This document shows, piece by piece, positions 23,361 to 34,851 of a stretch of DNA of 64,000 bases. Location: the NCBI GenBank assembly GCA_004802725.1, contig SGPM01000052.1:45723-109722 (forward strand), written 5' to 3'. The notes under the pieces are model-generated. The model worked only from the letters and a program-made list of their open reading frames with translations. It was not told the DNA's origin and did no database searches. The DNA is from Antrodiella citrinella (Eukaryota > Basidiomycota > Agaricomycetes > Polyporales > Steccherinaceae). The position numbers and the translations under genes are program-made. Position 1 is the stretch's first letter. Each line of letters starts with the position of its first letter.

Positions 23361-24974
23361 TCAGAGTGACGAGGAGGCGTAGACGTTAAGAATGGAGGAG
23401 CTGACGGCCAACACTTCTTTGATCATTGCGACAGTACTGGCGAAGATCTGACCATAAAGTAATTAGCAAGAGCCGTACGATACAGAGATGCAGCATGCTT
23501 GCCGGGTCAGAAGTTGGGGTGCCAGCTTTCAAGAAATCAATGATTTTCTGGACCTCAAGCTTCAACTGGGCGAGAAATTAACATATTGTCCCCGGGAAGC
23601 AAAAAGAAAATACTACCTGCGCAAACGTGTTGGTAAACGTCGTCAGCCTAGTGGAGAAGTCCCTAATGCGGTCAGCGATATCTCGGAGGGAAGTAGGAAT
23701 GGTTGAGGCATCGCCGAGGGTAAGCTGTTCGCCTTCCAACGCACGGATTTGACCTCTGATCCGGGTCTTCTTGGCCTCGAGGCCTGAGAGAGATCATTCA
23801 GTTATACCGTTGCCCAGAGATAATCAGACAACGACACATACTCTGACGCTTCTTCTGGGTAGCCTCCAGGTCAGCGCTGAATTGCTGCAACTCCGGGACG
23901 CCCTCCTTGACGGCAGTCAACTAAGAGTGAAAAGTCAGAAAATTTTACACAGAAATATGCTCGAGGGACTGACCAGAGCAGCAAGGGCGGTGGAAGGGGA
24001 GCCGCTCAAAACTCCGGCAAACGCACCTCCTGCAAGTTTGAGATACTTGAGGATAGGCGATATCTGTACCGGTGCATTTCGTTAGTACTTTGCCCCAACG
24101 TGGTCGCAGCCATCTACCCACAACGTTCACGGTCAATCTGGATGATGAAGGTAAGCGATATTAAATGCGACAGAAGACGGAAACTTACGAGTCGATTTCA
24201 ATCGTCGTTTCCTCGAGCTCGGCATTCAACTTGTCCATCCTGGCCTTGGCTTCGGATTCCTTGTCATCGATTTCCCTCTCGACGCGATCGGCATACTCTT
24301 TGACTCTGGTCCTAAGTTTAGCAAATTCACCAGGCTGCGCGGTGGCAGCTGCTCCTTTGTTACCAATGGTCTGTAAATTCATGAGCACCGCTCTGCGACG
24401 ATGCACTCTGCATATTTACCTCACGCCAGGAAATGAGTTCCGCCATCTTCTCTTCGTTGGACATGCCAGTATCCGGGTCCATGATGATTCCGAGCATGTC
24501 GCCGCGGAAGTCTGTGGCGGTAAACTCTCAGCAGAAAAGTCAATTTAAGACCAACATACCATCTGCGCCACTTTTCGCGGTAGTAGCGATAGCGCGAGAG
24601 TTCCACAGCAAATCGACACATCCCTATGAAATGGGATATTTCGAAAGTACTCTTGAACAAGATAGTGAAGTGACACTTACGTCGCGTACATTCTTGGCTT
24701 CGCCCTTAGAAGGGAGGTTCACTTTCTCGGTCAAGTGTTGGACGTCGAAGAGACGACTGCTGAGTTCGTTGCCCTCTTTGACAAGGTTTTGAATTTCTTT
24801 CATGCTCTGGGCGAGAGTTGTCTTGGAAGCGCTCTCCAATGCTTTATTGGCATCTTTACGAGACTTTTCGGAAATCTCGCCCTCGGTCTTCTCCTTCAGG
24901 TCGATCATCCAGTCTTCCTCGGTGGCGCTGACCGCGGCGGAGGCGGGAGCATGAGATTGAGAACGAGACGACAT
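23361..24974 (-). CDS. alpha-pore-former-like helical protein, family II, copy b
   Basis: The chosen start is MSSRSQSHAPASAAVSATEE at 24974; an upstream in-frame Met at 25037 lies only about 21 nt beyond a TATA box and is less likely. The protein aligns with copy a throughout: DWMIDLKEKTEGEISEKSRK against the DDWTDDLKKETSGE start, the hydrophobic block LAGGAFAGVLSGSPSTALAA (about 24000-24050), then RIRGQIRALEGEQLTLGDAS, and the closing amphipathic helix ending NVYASSSL with stop at 23361-23363. About eight exons; no signal peptide. Compared with copy a it has a longer Ser/Ala-rich N-terminus and no break that I can see. Function is inferred from architecture only. Confidence 0.7.
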
Positions 24975-26521
24975 ATTGCGAGTAGGTGATACTGGTGCGT
25001 TGCGATCGTTGAGGTTCTGCTGAGAGAGGTCGGGCATTACACATGATAGACGAGCAATATTTATACGCACCGAGTGTTCTGTATTTGTTGTATGATTGAG
25101 AAGAGGAGGTGATGCGCACTGGAGATGAGATGGTTTGGACCTTGGAACGTCTACTGTGGCCGTGAGCGTGAATGCGTCTCGTATTGGAGATTGAGTGCTG
25201 TAAGAAAGGCCGCGTCCATCTCGCTCCATTCATTTCCGAAAGATGTAGCAAGAAGGGGGTAAGAAATGTTTCTACACTTTTTTGTGAACGGCGTTGAAGG
25301 ACATGGGTTCACTGGAGTCACAGCCGTAGCCTATTTCGAATACACAACAATGGTCATGCACTGAGGATGTTGAGTCAGAAGTCTGGCAATGCTCCAAACT
25401 GAAGAAAACGAGTGCATGAATTGCCATTGCTCTCTGCACTCGATTTCAATGCGGAGCAACACATATGTAATACGTATGGCGGTACGAACCTGAGCGATGT
25501 CATGTTGCATAGACGAAGCCTTGTTTTGAATTCTTGAGTACTCACGATGATCAACTGATTCGAGTCAACACCATGGAATGGATAGTTGACGAAGTTGTGG
25601 ACTGCACAGAGTTGGCATTGCCAGTGCCACTGAATGTTCAGGTGATTCGTCAAGGCATTAGAATCTGATGGATCCGAGCCAAGTCTGCACTCATGTAACT
25701 GCAGTCACATGACTCCACAGACTCGCAGCGCGAAGCTGTCTTGTCTGCATGATACTGGAAAGACTGACAATAGTCAGACCATCGCACGTTACCGTGACTT
25801 ACCAGATATCCCTAGGTCTTCCGAGTCGCTTGGGTCCATCGGCTATCCACCAGTACATCGTCGTTACCAGAGAGTCGTCATTTGGCCCAATCAGGAGTGA
25901 TGCTGACTAATGTTTTGGCGACGTACCGGCAGATGTCGTTATTATTATGTAAATGTGTACATTGGAATTTGGGCTCGCCACAATAAGTATTCCCTATGAC
26001 CTTGCTTCCAGGTCGCAGTGAGATATTACGCCGCGATGCACTCTTTGAATGAAACTTTCGTTCGCAGACGCGACTGTCCGAGTACCATAAGTATACGGCG
26101 AGCTCTGACGTGTTCCAATCGCGCTGTACAACGAGCTGTACATATTTGTAGAGCAGGTGTTCTCCAGGTATGGAAAATTACACTTGCACCCCAAATTGCG
26201 CTTTCAAGCTTACATCGTGTTTCCAACAGAGTGCCACCTAGACAAATCCTGACGGGTCGAATGTTCACATATCTGTCTCGGTTCAAGCGTACACCGCATG
26301 GCATGGCAATTGGCTACCTTGCTTAGGTCGAAATACTTCTCAACCGCATCTTGCTCTTAGCCCCTGCTCAACTCTGTGAATGGCGATGCATGGTGCGTGC
26401 GGTATCCACTGCTTTTTCAATCTCATAAAGGACCTATCACCTATCATATCCGATCAGCTCAGTGCCCGTCCAACCTCTTTTCTACGTCTCATAGCGTTCG
26501 CGCCCAGTCACCGTTTTATCC
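24975..26521. other. divergent promoter region, no gene seen
   Basis: It lies between the starts of family II copy b and family I copy b. Apart from the TATA box at 25058-25065 no feature was recognised. Open frames of 60-130 codons overlap the 5' region of copy b as antisense or out-of-frame shadows. Confidence 0.4.
25058..25065 (-). promoter_or_regulatory. TATA box of family II copy b
   Basis: Reads TATAAATA on the minus strand, 84-91 bp upstream of the chosen start at 24974. Its position argues for that start rather than the ATG at 25037. Confidence 0.5.
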
Positions 26522-28124
26522 ATGTCTATCCCTCCAGAATACTCTCAGACTCACAAAGACCTCCAAAAGGCCATAGATAACCCGGTAGCTCTCACTGACC
26601 AACAGAAGGCCGATGCTTTGAACAAGCTCGGTTCGGACGTGTCCACGCCTGCTTCGGAACAGGCACTCGTCAACGAGATCGATGCACTGGCCGGTGCGGC
26701 CTTGGAGGTCGATACTTCATTCGACAACATTACGGCTTGCTTCAAGAAGATCAAGACGAGTGGTGCCCGCCCAGAATTGATCAAGGACGTGAACGACCTG
26801 ATGAGTACTTGGCAGGCACACCACAATGTTCGTCCATCACCCGTCTGTATACTGTTTCTACGTACTCATGCAGATATGTTAGACTTTCACCAACCTCTTG
26901 TGGGAGTCTCGACAGGTTGCTGGGAAGGCCCAGGGCGCTGCTGATGGTATGTGCCACGTTTCAGACCACATATTGAAGGTCTCATCTACTCTGCAGATTT
27001 TGCCAAGGATTTCATCACTTTCCTTGCGGACGACGATGTGAGCCTTGCAGAGAAGAAAGATGAAATTAAAAACTACATTGGGGTAATAAATCCCGTTGAG
27101 GTCTTTGTCATACGGCCATCTTATGCTATCGCACAGAAACTCACCGAGGACGAGGAGGCTTCGAAGCACATGTCCCAAGGTTTTACCGATCTGGAAAAGA
27201 ATGTGCAGGCCTTCCAAGTCGAGTGGAAGCGTGTAATTGACAAATACAAGCTGGACGCCATCTCTGCCAGGATCGCCGAACTTGACGGCATCATTGCTAA
27301 TCTCGAAACGGCCTTGAACGAGTACGTCTTCTGATCTTGCTCGAAATATGGTCGTTCTGACAAGTTCTCTAGTCTTAACGACAAGGTACCTGTGCCCATA
27401 TGTGCTACACAACGGTGTTCGAGCATCATTAAACTTACGTGATCACAGATTAAGGCTCTTGCCATATCTCTTGGTGTCCTGAGCGCAGCAACCGGTGTCA
27501 CTGCTGCACTTGGATTCATCTGTCCTTGGTTCTGGATCGGGACTCTGGTGAGAATGCATCTTCTTTACATGGTCAGACACACCAACCCAGACCCGCATCA
27601 TAGCTGGGTCTCATCGGTGTCGGAGTCACGGCCGCGCTGCTCAAGAAGGCCATGGATGAAAGAACAAGTAAGCAGAACGCGCTCTTCCTGGATTATTAAC
27701 CCCTCAATTTCATCCTCTGCGCACAGCCGTCGAGGCCGATATTGCTCGAAACAAGGCAGACCGTGCCATGGAGGAGGCCACGCTTGCAGCTGTGAAGGAG
27801 CTCAAGGCCGCCCTTGACGCGTCTCAAGGTGACTTCAATGTCATCTGTTCGCGTCTCGGCGCGTTCGCACACGTCTGGGCCACCATCCGCGCTGACATTC
27901 AGGCCATCGAGGAGAAACTCGATTATGCTCATGGTACCGAATCCAAGGCTGTACGTCGCTACTTATCAGGCTGCGCTCACCGCTGAATTCCCTTTTCTCG
28001 ACAGCTCTTCCGCGCGCGTTTGAACACTGCTGCCAAGCTTTACGCAACGTTGGGCAAGGCTCTCCGCCGTTACCAAGTTGTGGTCAACAAGGACGACGCC
28101 CTTAGAATGCGAGTCGGGAAGTAG
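26522..28124 (+). CDS. alpha-pore-former-like helical protein, family I, copy b
   Basis: Start MSIPPEYSQTHKDLQ at 26522, near-identical to the start of the 18864 gene; stop TAG at 28122-28124. The exon pattern matches copy a: helical N-terminal domain (VEWKRVIDKYKLDAISARIA near 27220), hydrophobic hairpin ISLGVLSAATGVTAALGFIC...WFWIGTL plus GLIGVGVTAALLKK (about 27450-27660), then long helices with FNVICSRLGAFAHVWATIRA and a basic C-terminal helix. No signal peptide. The hairpin has diverged more than the flanking helices, which suggests that part is under different pressure. It is about 8 kb from copy a in the same orientation, with both family II genes between them. Confidence 0.72.
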
Positions 28125-28351
28125 TGGCGACCTTCATTTGTTCTCGTCATACTGTCTCGGAATTTTACGTTGTATCGTGTACGAAGTCTACCATTCGCGT
28201 CAGATATCATGATCTTGTTACGAACTCTAGAGGCATAACTGCATCCTGCCAATGTGTCGCTGTTGTTTGCACCTGTTGCGCGACAGCCTCTAAATGACTA
28301 CTTGATTTGAATAATAAGATGACCAAGTCCGCGGCTATCTTCACTTCAAAT

Positions 28352-30495
28352 TCACAACAGATCAACTTCTTCAGCATCCAACGCAGCATCGCGGATCAGA
28401 CGTTCTGCTTGTATCGAACGAGACCTCATACGACGAGGAAACGTTAAAGGAGAGCTGCGAGATCAATACCATAGGTGAATGCTTATATGAGAAGCCTTGG
28501 TGTTTAAAACGTACGCGATGGCATCACCGCCCGTTTCGCTGGAGAGTATCACCGGCTGACCATGGTCGTCAATTCCAGCTTGAATGTCGAAGACATGAAG
28601 CATCGATGCAACGCAGATAGAAAGCAGACTGATCGCAAAATCGGATCCGGGACATGCGCTACCGTTAATGCAGAGTCAGTGAGGCAGACCGACAACAAGC
28701 TCTCGAAAGCCTACTTACCGTCGTCCGAACCCGAAGGCGATCGTTCTTGGATCACGAATGGCCGAGTTGATATTACCGTCGCTTCCGATGAACCTCTCCG
28801 GCTTGAAGGTTTCCGGCTCAGGGTAGTCATCGGAATTGTGCATCATTGCCCTGAGTAGCTGTTCAGTACCAGTGCGGTATCAAGACGACTTGGAACAACA
28901 TTTACCAGACGTTCTACAAGGGCTTTTTGTCGGTTGCAAGATGCGAGTAAACGAAGGAACATATCTTACGGGTGTAATTATCGCGCCTTTTGGTATGTGG
29001 TTCCCATTGTACTCGTCATCTTCGATTAGACGGTGAGGAATACCCAGTGGCACAGTTGGCATCCAGCGTAAGTTTTCCATCACAACAGCTCTGACATATG
29101 TCAACGAGTCAAGATCACTGAAACCTGGTAGACGAGATGGGCCAACTATCGCATCCAACTCCGCTTGAGCTCTCTTCTGGACGTCCGGATACATCGCCAT
29201 AGCAAGCACAAATGACTCTGCTGCTGCGGTTGTCTGAAAATCTGGTCAAAATTTGTGCCTCGGGCAGGGTGCGGTACTTTACCGTATCTGCAGCACCTAG
29301 TCACGACGATCAGTACGTTGTAAGTGAGCAGTTAGATACAAAAGCAACATACCCGCGTATGCCACTCCGGCTACATTCCTCGCTATTGTGTCTTGTTCAG
29401 CAGACAGGTCATCCGCCGAGGCTTCAGCTTGCATCTGCCGGATAAGGTTGTAGGCGACCGAAAGCACACTTTTCCCGTCGTTCTGCGGTAAACCCTCATC
29501 GTTGAGTATGACGAATACATACAGACGAAGAAACTCACCATATCAGCTTTGACTTCGTCGAAAGGTCTATCCCGCATTTGCTGTACAAGAGATCTGTAAT
29601 GGGCGGCAAATTTGCGTGCACTTCCACCTGGAAGCCATGATGGGATATATTTGAGGATCGGAATGAACTCAGCAAGAAATGCACCAGGAACCGATGCCTT
29701 TCGAGCTGAATCCAAGCCTTGTTCTGCTAATCGAACGTATCCCTTCACTTGCGAGGTACCCTTTGCGCCATACACTACCCGGATAATCGTAGAACCGGGG
29801 AGACTACAATGCATAGGCCCATACGTGAGAATCGTATTTCTGAAACAGATTAGAGTCATACCTTCGGATGTGCTGACGGGCTAACGCGGGTTGATCAAGA
29901 AGTCGTATCAACAAAGAATAGGTCTCTTGCAGCTGAGCAGAATGGTAACGGCGGATAGCTGCTTGACTGAAATGTTCGTGGAAATACCGACGGTGAGTTC
30001 GCCATTTTACGCCGTATGGCATCGTTGAGAACGCCCAGCCCCAAGAAAGCCTGTGTTTGCGACTCATGTTAGCATTTGCACTTGATGACGCGAACGACCA
30101 CATTGGCGTACAGGTCAAGCATCACGGACTGAGGACGGTCGGAGTATAGATGGGATCTCTTTTCCAAAAGGTCATTTGCGGCCTTGATTGACCCCAGAAT
30201 CACCATCGGTTTTCCAGGGATATCCATGTATACGACGTCGCCTGGCAAAACACAGCGTCGCTGAGTCTACAACCGATCTACTGCACAAGAGAGGCGACGT
30301 ACCATACTCCTTCCTCCATTCGTCGAATGTCTCCCAAGGTTTGGTCTTCGGAAAGTCAAACAAGTTGCCAACTATCCATCGGCGAGGAGGACCTGGCGGA
30401 AGCGGTGTACGGTGACGTCGTCGGTTCATAGTCTCCCAGAGGATGAGACCACCAACAATGACTGCCACGAATGCCGCACTAAGTGGTACGATCAT
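28352..30495 (-). CDS. cytochrome P450 (copy C)
   Basis: ATG at 30495 (MIVPLSAAFVAVIVGGLILW anchor), then PPGPPRRWIVGNLFDFPKTK, C-helix WRTHRRYFHEHF, I-helix GAADTTTAAAESF (acid-alcohol D-T present), ExxR as ENLR, and heme loop FGFGRRACPGSD split by an intron. The last exon (SPLTFPRRMRSRS...VDLL) ends at 28352. A 14-nt exon (29283-29296) carries the I-helix core and an 8-nt exon (28906-28913) encodes N-V-W, exactly as in copy B. An ER-anchored monooxygenase of unknown substrate. It is separated from its closest relative, copy B, by the kinase-like gene and the four helical-hairpin genes. Confidence 0.86.
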
Positions 30496-31350
30496 GGCGT
30501 GCACTGGATGTCAAGGTGGCAGAAAGGCTGGCCCTGACAACGTCTTGACCTGGTGGTGAATGAGCGTCAGGAAGGATGTCTGCTTTTTGATTGATGTGTA
30601 TAACTCCGAGGCCCGATCTGGCGTACGAGCCATTCGCTAGCACGCGCGTTGGACGCTCATTTCGGTGCAGAACGTGCCCATGTTTCCTGTTTGTGCACGA
30701 GGTAAGTACTACTCACTTGAAACGACGTGAGGCTTCCACTCACATCCAAGCTAGTCAGTCCGACTCCAACTCATTACTCGGCCGCAACTTGAAGCCTGAG
30801 CACTCCAAGTTACACCAACATCGTCGCCACAGCGCGTTCCTTTGCTGTCGAAATGTAGTTTCTCAGCTCAAGATCAAAAGCAGTCTCAGAGCTGCATCTA
30901 TTGAGCTTCGTGAGTCGCAGTCAAGTGAACTGAGTTTGAGACGCGAGGATGTGGTTGTAATCACACTGAGTTTGAATTTACATAAAGCGAGGAGTATTTC
31001 GAGGCGTCTAATGAATTCTAGCACAGTGCGTGAATCCTGGCACCTTCACGCCTGAAGATCTGTCAGAAACAGAGAAAAGTCGTGTATTCGGATGATACAA
31101 ATGATGATACGGAGATTGCTGCAGAACAGGGACGCATGATTGGATCAGAGGAGTACAAATCACCTATACAAGTGGACAGCATGAACAAAGAGAACGAAAA
31201 GGACGACCACGAAGTGCGTGGCGAATAACAATATTGACACAGGGTATGGGATGGAATGGATGGAGTCGTACAACAGGCAGCGTATTGTCAAAATCGCGCC
31301 ACGAAAATCAGGAAGTTGAAGGTCGGGTCGTGATACGTCATAGTAGCAGA
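30496..31350. other. intergenic, no gene seen
   Basis: Holds the promoter of P450 copy C and the 3' end of the BTB gene. A 154-codon frame at 30591-31055 has no recognisable family. Confidence 0.4.
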
Positions 31351-32329
31351 TCAATCGACTTGCAATTCAATCTGGCGTATAGATCAGAATATGCCGTAGA
31401 ACAAGTAACAAGAAACGTACCTTCTCAATCTGGGTCTCCACTTTGGCGGCCAGCTGCTCTGCGCAACCCATCAAGGCCTCCAGAGCATCCGGCGCACATG
31501 TCGGGCATGCCGAGGCTTTCACAGCTGCCGCAGCCAATGCCTTGGGCAGCTTCGTGCTGGCCTGCGACGGCACACTTTCCAGTGCCTTTTTCAGCTCTTC
31601 CATGTACTCGCACCACCATGTCTTAGCGTAGTATGGGTACGCGGTAGACTCCACATGCGTGCGCGTCTTGATCACGGTATGGGTGCACGTGCACGGCTCC
31701 CTCGACCACATAGGCTCCCACGGCGTCCAAGAGCTCTCGATGATGAAGCGGGGAGATGTGAGGTGTGAGATAGCCCTCCGACACGCGATGTGGTACATGC
31801 AAAGACGCTGAAGGTCGAACGCGGAGATGTCGCCAAGCTCTTTGGATTTGGAACAGAGGAGGGTGTCGAGTGACATGGAGAGGGTTTCCTTCGCTGCGAT
31901 CTTGGCCTCACGTTCCCAGCCGTACCTGCACGCGAGTGCGTACACGCGGATAGGCTCTTTGGACGCGAAACCGGCGAGCTTCTCGCGCGCCCAGAGAATG
32001 CCCTCGTCGATGTCGTATTTCTTAGCAGCTTGGAAGACCTCCAGAGTCTTCTCGATGGAGGAAAGCGTGGGCTCGCGAACGGGGTAGCAGAAGCGAAGGA
32101 GGGCATCGAGAGCCTCGGTCGTCTCGGTAAGGGCGACGACGTGAAGACCGTTGCTGTATTCTTCGGGAGGAACAGCGCTAGGAGGTGGAGGTGGAAGAGT
32201 GAACATTCCCTCGAAAACGGGAGAGGCCTTGGCCAAAATAGTCTTGTAGACACGAAAGTCGATGCCGTTGCTGCTACGAAGAACAATGTCTGCAGAGGAG
32301 TCCTGGAAGAATGGCGAAGATGGAGACAT
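31351..32329 (-). CDS. BTB/POZ domain protein 1
   Basis: MSPSSPFFQDSSADIVLRSS opens the BTB fold: DIVLRSSNGIDFRVYKTILA, ASPVFEGMFTLP, then LDALLRFCYPV, around residues 12-100. An Agaricomycete-specific tail follows: IRVYALACRYGWEREAKIAA, a Trp/Cys-rich middle, and a CPTCAPDA Cys pair near the end. One terminal intron separates a last exon of only six codons (IELQVD, stop 31351-31353). About 310 residues. Such proteins form large lineage-specific families; BTB domains dimerise and often recruit Cullin-3, but no DNA-binding or Kelch part is present. No function can be assigned. Same architecture as the BTB genes at 37.1, 45.3 and 58.2 kb. Confidence 0.85.
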
Positions 32330-32975
32330 TCTGAGAGATTGTGAAAGTACGAAGTCGAAATGAGAACAGCACCGCGACGAGTTGTGGAAATTATGATGCC
32401 AAAAGAGACTTCTTTTTATGAGGGGATGGTTGGCCGACTACACATCGCTGCTATTGTTAACGCTTATGTGGCTAGACGGAGATTAAGCACCCTGAGGAGT
32501 GAACAAAAAGGAGATTGCAGATGAAACATGCGTGACTCACGATGTCATACTCGGATATTGCGCGTATTGGCATACGGATGCGCCATATGTCGACCTGTAT
32601 GTCATGTTTAGAAGGATACGAGTCACCTGTGTTGACGGAAGACGATTGGGAAGTGCCCCTCCGCCATCCAAGACCGGGCGCCTGTCGACGGACGCGGCGA
32701 TTTCGTGTCCACAAATCTACGGAACAAAAGTGACGTGAAAAGCGCAGGGGACTCACCAAACAAATTCGTGTAATGCGCCTTCTTACTAAGATCTTAATAT
32801 CTGGGAATGATCAGGGAGAAGGACCAGCCACAATAGTCAAGAGCGCCTCTGACGGACTGTGACCCCTCCGCTTCGTGCGTCCTGAGGACACGGTTATTGT
32901 TCTCTGCACACCAAGACAAATGGCTCTCGGAGTGTAGGATGCGTGAACCGCAATCAATTGTCCCTATAAACGCAC
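32330..32975. other. intergenic, no gene seen
   Basis: A TATA-like CATAAAAAG (minus strand, near 32411-32419) may serve BTB 1. No coding signal was recognised. Confidence 0.35.
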
Positions 32976-34047
32976 TTATTGGCTACTCGTTATCGTGGAG
33001 TTAAAATGAAGTACGTCGAACCCTTCACCGTAGTTAGCCTGCCAATCAAAGTCGCTCTGGTGATTCTCATTCCCGAACGCTACAATAAGAGCCTCGGCTT
33101 CTGCGCCTCCGAGCACAATAGGCCTCGCGTCTTTCTTTGTCTTCCCTTTGGCACCTTGTCCGTGGATGTGCGATTGATCGGCGGACAGGAAGGTGCCAAT
33201 GTTGCGGAAGGTCAGGCTGATTCGCTCCTGATTGTTGAAGACCTCTGCGGCGCTCTTCACGGTAGGTACACGTTTGTCGGCGCGAATAGAGTGCATCCAC
33301 TTGGCGTTCGTTTGCAAACCCATGACGAACATGGAATTGTGAGGAAGTGGAACGCGCTGAACGACACGCTTCTCTTGCACGCTGCTGCTGTCATCCGCGT
33401 CAGGGTGTGGGACCCCGCCTAACACGTCCTTCTTTGTACGTAGGGTCATGACACGCTGCGCACCGATACTGACGTTGACTATATATGATCCGGGCACAAC
33501 GTCAACTGTCTTATCGGAGTGCTCCGAGATGTAGTCGGCGCCGCTGCGGTAGTGCTGGATGAGGACATGATTGACGGGGTGTTTTAGCACCGACTCGACG
33601 TGTTCTTGAATCAAAGCCACCGTGGGCGAAAATGGGAGCAAAGGTGGTGACTCGTCCGCAGGATGTCGATAGATTGGGAAACTAGACAATAAGAATCGTC
33701 TGAACATGGCATTTTAGGACGGAAATGAGGTAAAGCGTTTACCTGCCGTCTGATGCATCGACCTCACCTTCAACAGCCACGAGTCGGGGTACTTCGCCGC
33801 CTGACATCAACGAACGTATTATGAGCGTTCAGATTGTCAAAAGAGACTAGACTGACGTACCTCTATGGTGCATTGTATTCCACGCCACCTCCTTTCTCAT
33901 GTTCTCAAAGGCGACACTCGCAAGCTCCGCAGGCAGGATATCAAGAACAAGACTGGTATCCCCTTCGCCCATCCTGTCGCCTGGGCCGAGATACTGCTTT
34001 GGAGTATTCCGTCCGTGGCCAGAAGAAGCAGGATGACTAGAAGGCAT
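32976..34047 (-). CDS. AlkB-like Fe(II)/2-oxoglutarate dioxygenase
   Basis: Three exons: MPSSHPASSGHGRNTPKQYL from 34047 to about 33862, a small middle exon (GEVPRLVAVEGEVDASDGS), then a long exon to stop TAA at 32976-32978. The dioxygenase core shows VLIQHYRSGADYISEHSDKT with the iron-binding H-x-D, IVNVSIGAQRVMTLRTKK, MHSIRADKR with the distal His, and ISLTFRNIGTF with the 2-oxoglutarate Arg. About 310 residues. This pattern fits the ALKBH2/3-type branch that removes alkyl groups from DNA or RNA bases, though fungal members of unknown substrate also look like this. The C-terminal ~55 residues after FRNIGTF are an extra Gly/Lys-rich tail ending FNSTITSSQ. It is divergent from the hypothetical gene starting at 34101, with only about 50 bp between starts. 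Confidence 0.82.
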
Positions 34048-34100
34048 GCTGAAAAGGCGTTACGGGTACAGCAAACGCTGGGATCTTATGTATGGATCCG

Positions 34101-34729
34101 ATGAGTCACTGTGAGTATCTTGAGGTCGATACTTCCGAGATCTTGTCCGAGCCAGAAAGACAAGCGAATATTCCACGCTGCGGTAGAAGAACAAGTAGAG
34201 CTGAATAGTTTGTTGGTGAAGATGCGAGCAAGTGTCGAGAAGTTCACGAGAGAAGCTCAAGAGATGCTACAGTCCAGTATTGGATCATCCTTCAAGCGCC
34301 GCCACAGAGTGATACTGTTGCCGATAAATGCCGCCTCGGCAGGAGCTGCGGAACTGTGGGAAAAGTGGCTGGCCGGCGCATTGTTCCTCCGATATATTTC
34401 GGACTCCGATCTCTCCGATGGAGGCAGGCCCGGAGAGTTCTTCTCTTCTATAATCTCTACCATTCCCTACAACGAATCCTCGTTCTTCCTTGTTCTCACT
34501 CGCGAAAACGAAAGTGACGATTGGAACGAGCATTTTGTGAAGGTGCGTCGTAACGAGTGTCTTGTTGCTTCCGCCAATTGCTGATTCAAGCGGTCGTTAT
34601 GCAGAGCGAACGCTTTTTGTGGCAGCCTTTGGGGCTTTTCCTACGCAACAATTGGCCTTGTACTATACATCAAGCGAACGCGAACCATGTCTACTTCATC
34701 TCTTCGTCGCACTCCCAGCTTTCAAATAG
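34101..34729 (+). CDS. hypothetical protein
   Basis: Reads MSHY then, after an intron with donor GTGAGT at 34111 and acceptor near 34157, KRIFHAAVEEQVELNSLLVK, a helical stretch, and RRHRVILLPINAASAGAAEL. A second intron (34542 to about 34606) leads to RTLFVAAFGAFPTQQLALYY and stop TAG at 34727-34729. About 165 residues. No family recognised. Frame continuity over both introns and head-to-head placement with the AlkB-like gene support a real gene. Its end overlaps the longest version of the next gene, so the last exon is uncertain. Confidence 0.45.
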
Positions 34730-34851
34730 TTCTGCCCTCTCCGGTGGCAGGGAGTGTTCGAGTCATATGTCCGCCTGCAGCCAGATCACACACAACTCGC
34801 AAAAGAAAGATTGGACAGATATCCACGACAACACCGGCCGAACGACTTACC

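Noticed and set aside
31672..32286. 204-codon minus-strand frame rich in Ser/Arg/Pro
   Set aside because: It is an out-of-frame shadow of BTB 1, whose frame carries the recognisable domain.
34687..34851. Extended N-terminus of the hypothetical protein from ATG 34687
   Set aside because: It overlaps the end of the upstream gene and its translation looks random; kept only as an alternative.
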